A stretch of 35,261 nucleotides of DNA from Arcobacter sp. (GTDB lineage Bacteria > Acidobacteriota > Terriglobia > Bryobacterales > Bryobacteraceae), in contig DYJN01000023.1 of assembly GCA_020723085.1 (NCBI GenBank), positions 15,003 through 50,263 on the forward strand, written 5' to 3'. Both the position numbers and the translations under genes were made by a program. Each line of letters starts with the position of its first letter. The first letter of the stretch is position 1. Below are positions 34,525 to 35,261 of this stretch, in pieces. The notes beneath the pieces are model-generated. The model saw nothing but the letters and a program-made list of their open reading frames with translations. It was not told the DNA's origin and made no database searches.

Positions 34525-35261
34525 ATGGAACAGCCGCAGGGGCAGGCGCTCGACGCCGATATCGTCTGCACGGGCTTCGGCCCGGCCACGGCGGGATTTC
34601 TGTGGACGCTCACGCAGGGGCTCCAGAAACCGGAGATGGCGCAAGTGGAATCGAAGGCCGTGCCGGGCCTTCCGCCGCAGATCGTCTGTTATGAGCGCGC
34701 CGACGACATCAGCTTCGGCGTATCGGGCGTGGTGACGCGGGCGCGGGCGGTCCGGGCATCGATTCCGGATCTCGATCCATCGGCCATTCCGCTGGCGGCG
34801 CGGGTCGCCGAAGAGAAGCTCATCTATCTGCTCGATCCCCTCGGCGCGTCGCGCCGCCCGGCGTGGATGCGGCTGGCCGATCAGCTCTGCCGCGCGATGG
34901 GCGGCGTGCTCGGAGTGCAACATCAGGGGATGGCGCTGCCCTGGGTTCCGGAATTTCTCCATAAGGGCGACGGCTTCATCTTTTCGCTCGGGCAGTTTCT
35001 CCAGTGGGCCGGCCAGCAGGTGCTGATGAGCGGGTTGGCGCAGATCTGGCCTGCGACGCCGGTGGCCGGCCCGCTGATCGAGGAAGAGCAGGTCCGGGGC
35101 GTGCGGCTGGCGGCCGACGGCAGCGAAGTGCGCGCCGCGCTCACCGTTGTGGGCGACGGGCCGGTAGGCGCCGTCGGGCGGCAGTTGGATGAGCATTTCG
35201 GCATGCCTGCGGGCCATCGCCGCGACGAGTGGGCGGGAGGCATGAAGATGGTCATCGATCT
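34525..35261 (+). CDS. ETF-ubiquinone-oxidoreductase (FixC)-like flavoprotein, 3' end outside window
   Basis: The first 245 codons of a longer gene; no stop occurs before the window ends. The N-terminal FAD motif is ADIVCTGFGPATAGFLW (G-x-G-x-x-x-x-G). Later segments follow ETF-quinone oxidoreductase, notably LHKGDGFIFSLGQFLQWAG, then VVGDGPVGAVGRQLDEHFGM near the edge. The quinone-binding and C-terminal [4Fe-4S] ferredoxin-like parts would lie downstream and cannot be checked. It starts at ATG 34525 with GGA(A)CGGAGA upstream, 30 bases after the acyl-CoA-dehydrogenase-like gene, and is almost surely co-transcribed. Its likely job is moving electrons from that dehydrogenase to the quinone pool, either directly or through electron-transfer flavoprotein. 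Partial. Confidence 0.8.
   Translation, partial: MEQPQGQALDADIVCTGFGPATAGFLWTLTQGLQKPEMAQVESKAVPGLPPQIVCYERADDISFGVSGVVTRARAVRASIPDLDPSAIPLAARVAEEKLIYLLDPLGASRRPAWMRLADQLCRAMGGVLGVQHQGMALPWVPEFLHKGDGFIFSLGQFLQWAGQQVLMSGLAQIWPATPVAGPLIEEEQVRGVRLAADGSEVRAALTVVGDGPVGAVGRQLDEHFGMPAGHRRDEWAGGMKMVID

Noticed and set aside
32032-35217. A very long open frame (over 1000 codons) on the minus strand
   Set aside because: It is antisense to two well-matched genes (dehydrogenase-like and ETF-QO-like), has His/Arg-rich non-protein-like composition, and arises from high GC at third positions.

Overview
The window is high-GC, densely packed bacterial DNA. I read it as a chromosomal segment of a soil-type Acidobacteriota, most like the Bryobacterales/Solibacter group. 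That assignment is an inference. It rests on the combination of Tat-tagged Gfo/Idh/MocA oxidoreductases, a ThuA-like protein, a secreted heme-motif/Reeler-like protein, a hopanoid operon and MacB-type exporters; there is no rRNA or marker gene that proves it. I see no phage, transposase, integron or CRISPR array. Two decayed genes are present.

Layout. 1-5652: a proline-rich envelope protein cut by the window edge, a secreted CXXCH protein, a Tat-tagged oxidoreductase, a VOC protein, a decayed [2Fe-2S] gene remnant and a ThuA-like protein. 5659-14080 (minus strand): an eight-gene hopanoid/terpenoid operon in the order ispH, squalene-hopene-cyclase-like gene, hpnA, hpnG, two zinc alcohol dehydrogenases, hpnC, hpnD, with overlapping or nearly touching genes; tadA lies just upstream. 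14704-19093 (plus strand): a four-gene ABC exporter (two FtsX/MacB-type permeases, a periplasmic adaptor, an ATPase). 19101-19496: a broken ATP-grasp gene. 19497-22106: purH and, divergently, an NAD-type isocitrate dehydrogenase. 22137-26887: a lipoprotein, a ceramidase-like protein, a Tat-tagged DegT-fold aminotransferase and a Tat-tagged mannonate-dehydratase-like protein. 26967-29649: lactate utilisation, with lutB and lutA fused, and lutC. 29755-35261: a second Tat-tagged oxidoreductase, tRNA-Ser(UGA), ubiX, a long acyl-CoA-dehydrogenase-like protein and the start of an ETF-quinone-oxidoreductase-like protein running off the end.

How the genes work together. IspH supplies isoprenoid diphosphates; HpnC and HpnD make hydroxysqualene; the cyclase-like enzyme would make a polycycle; HpnG and HpnA act on the side chain. 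HpnE (hydroxysqualene to squalene) and HpnH (adenosylhopane synthase) are not in the window. The points most worth a second look are the cyclase-like enzyme, whose catalytic DxDDTA motif reads D-A-E-T-T-A, and the two alcohol dehydrogenases sitting where a reductase for the hopanoid side chain would be expected. The last two genes look like a dehydrogenase and its quinone-linked electron acceptor, preceded by a good promoter with a palindrome in its spacer.
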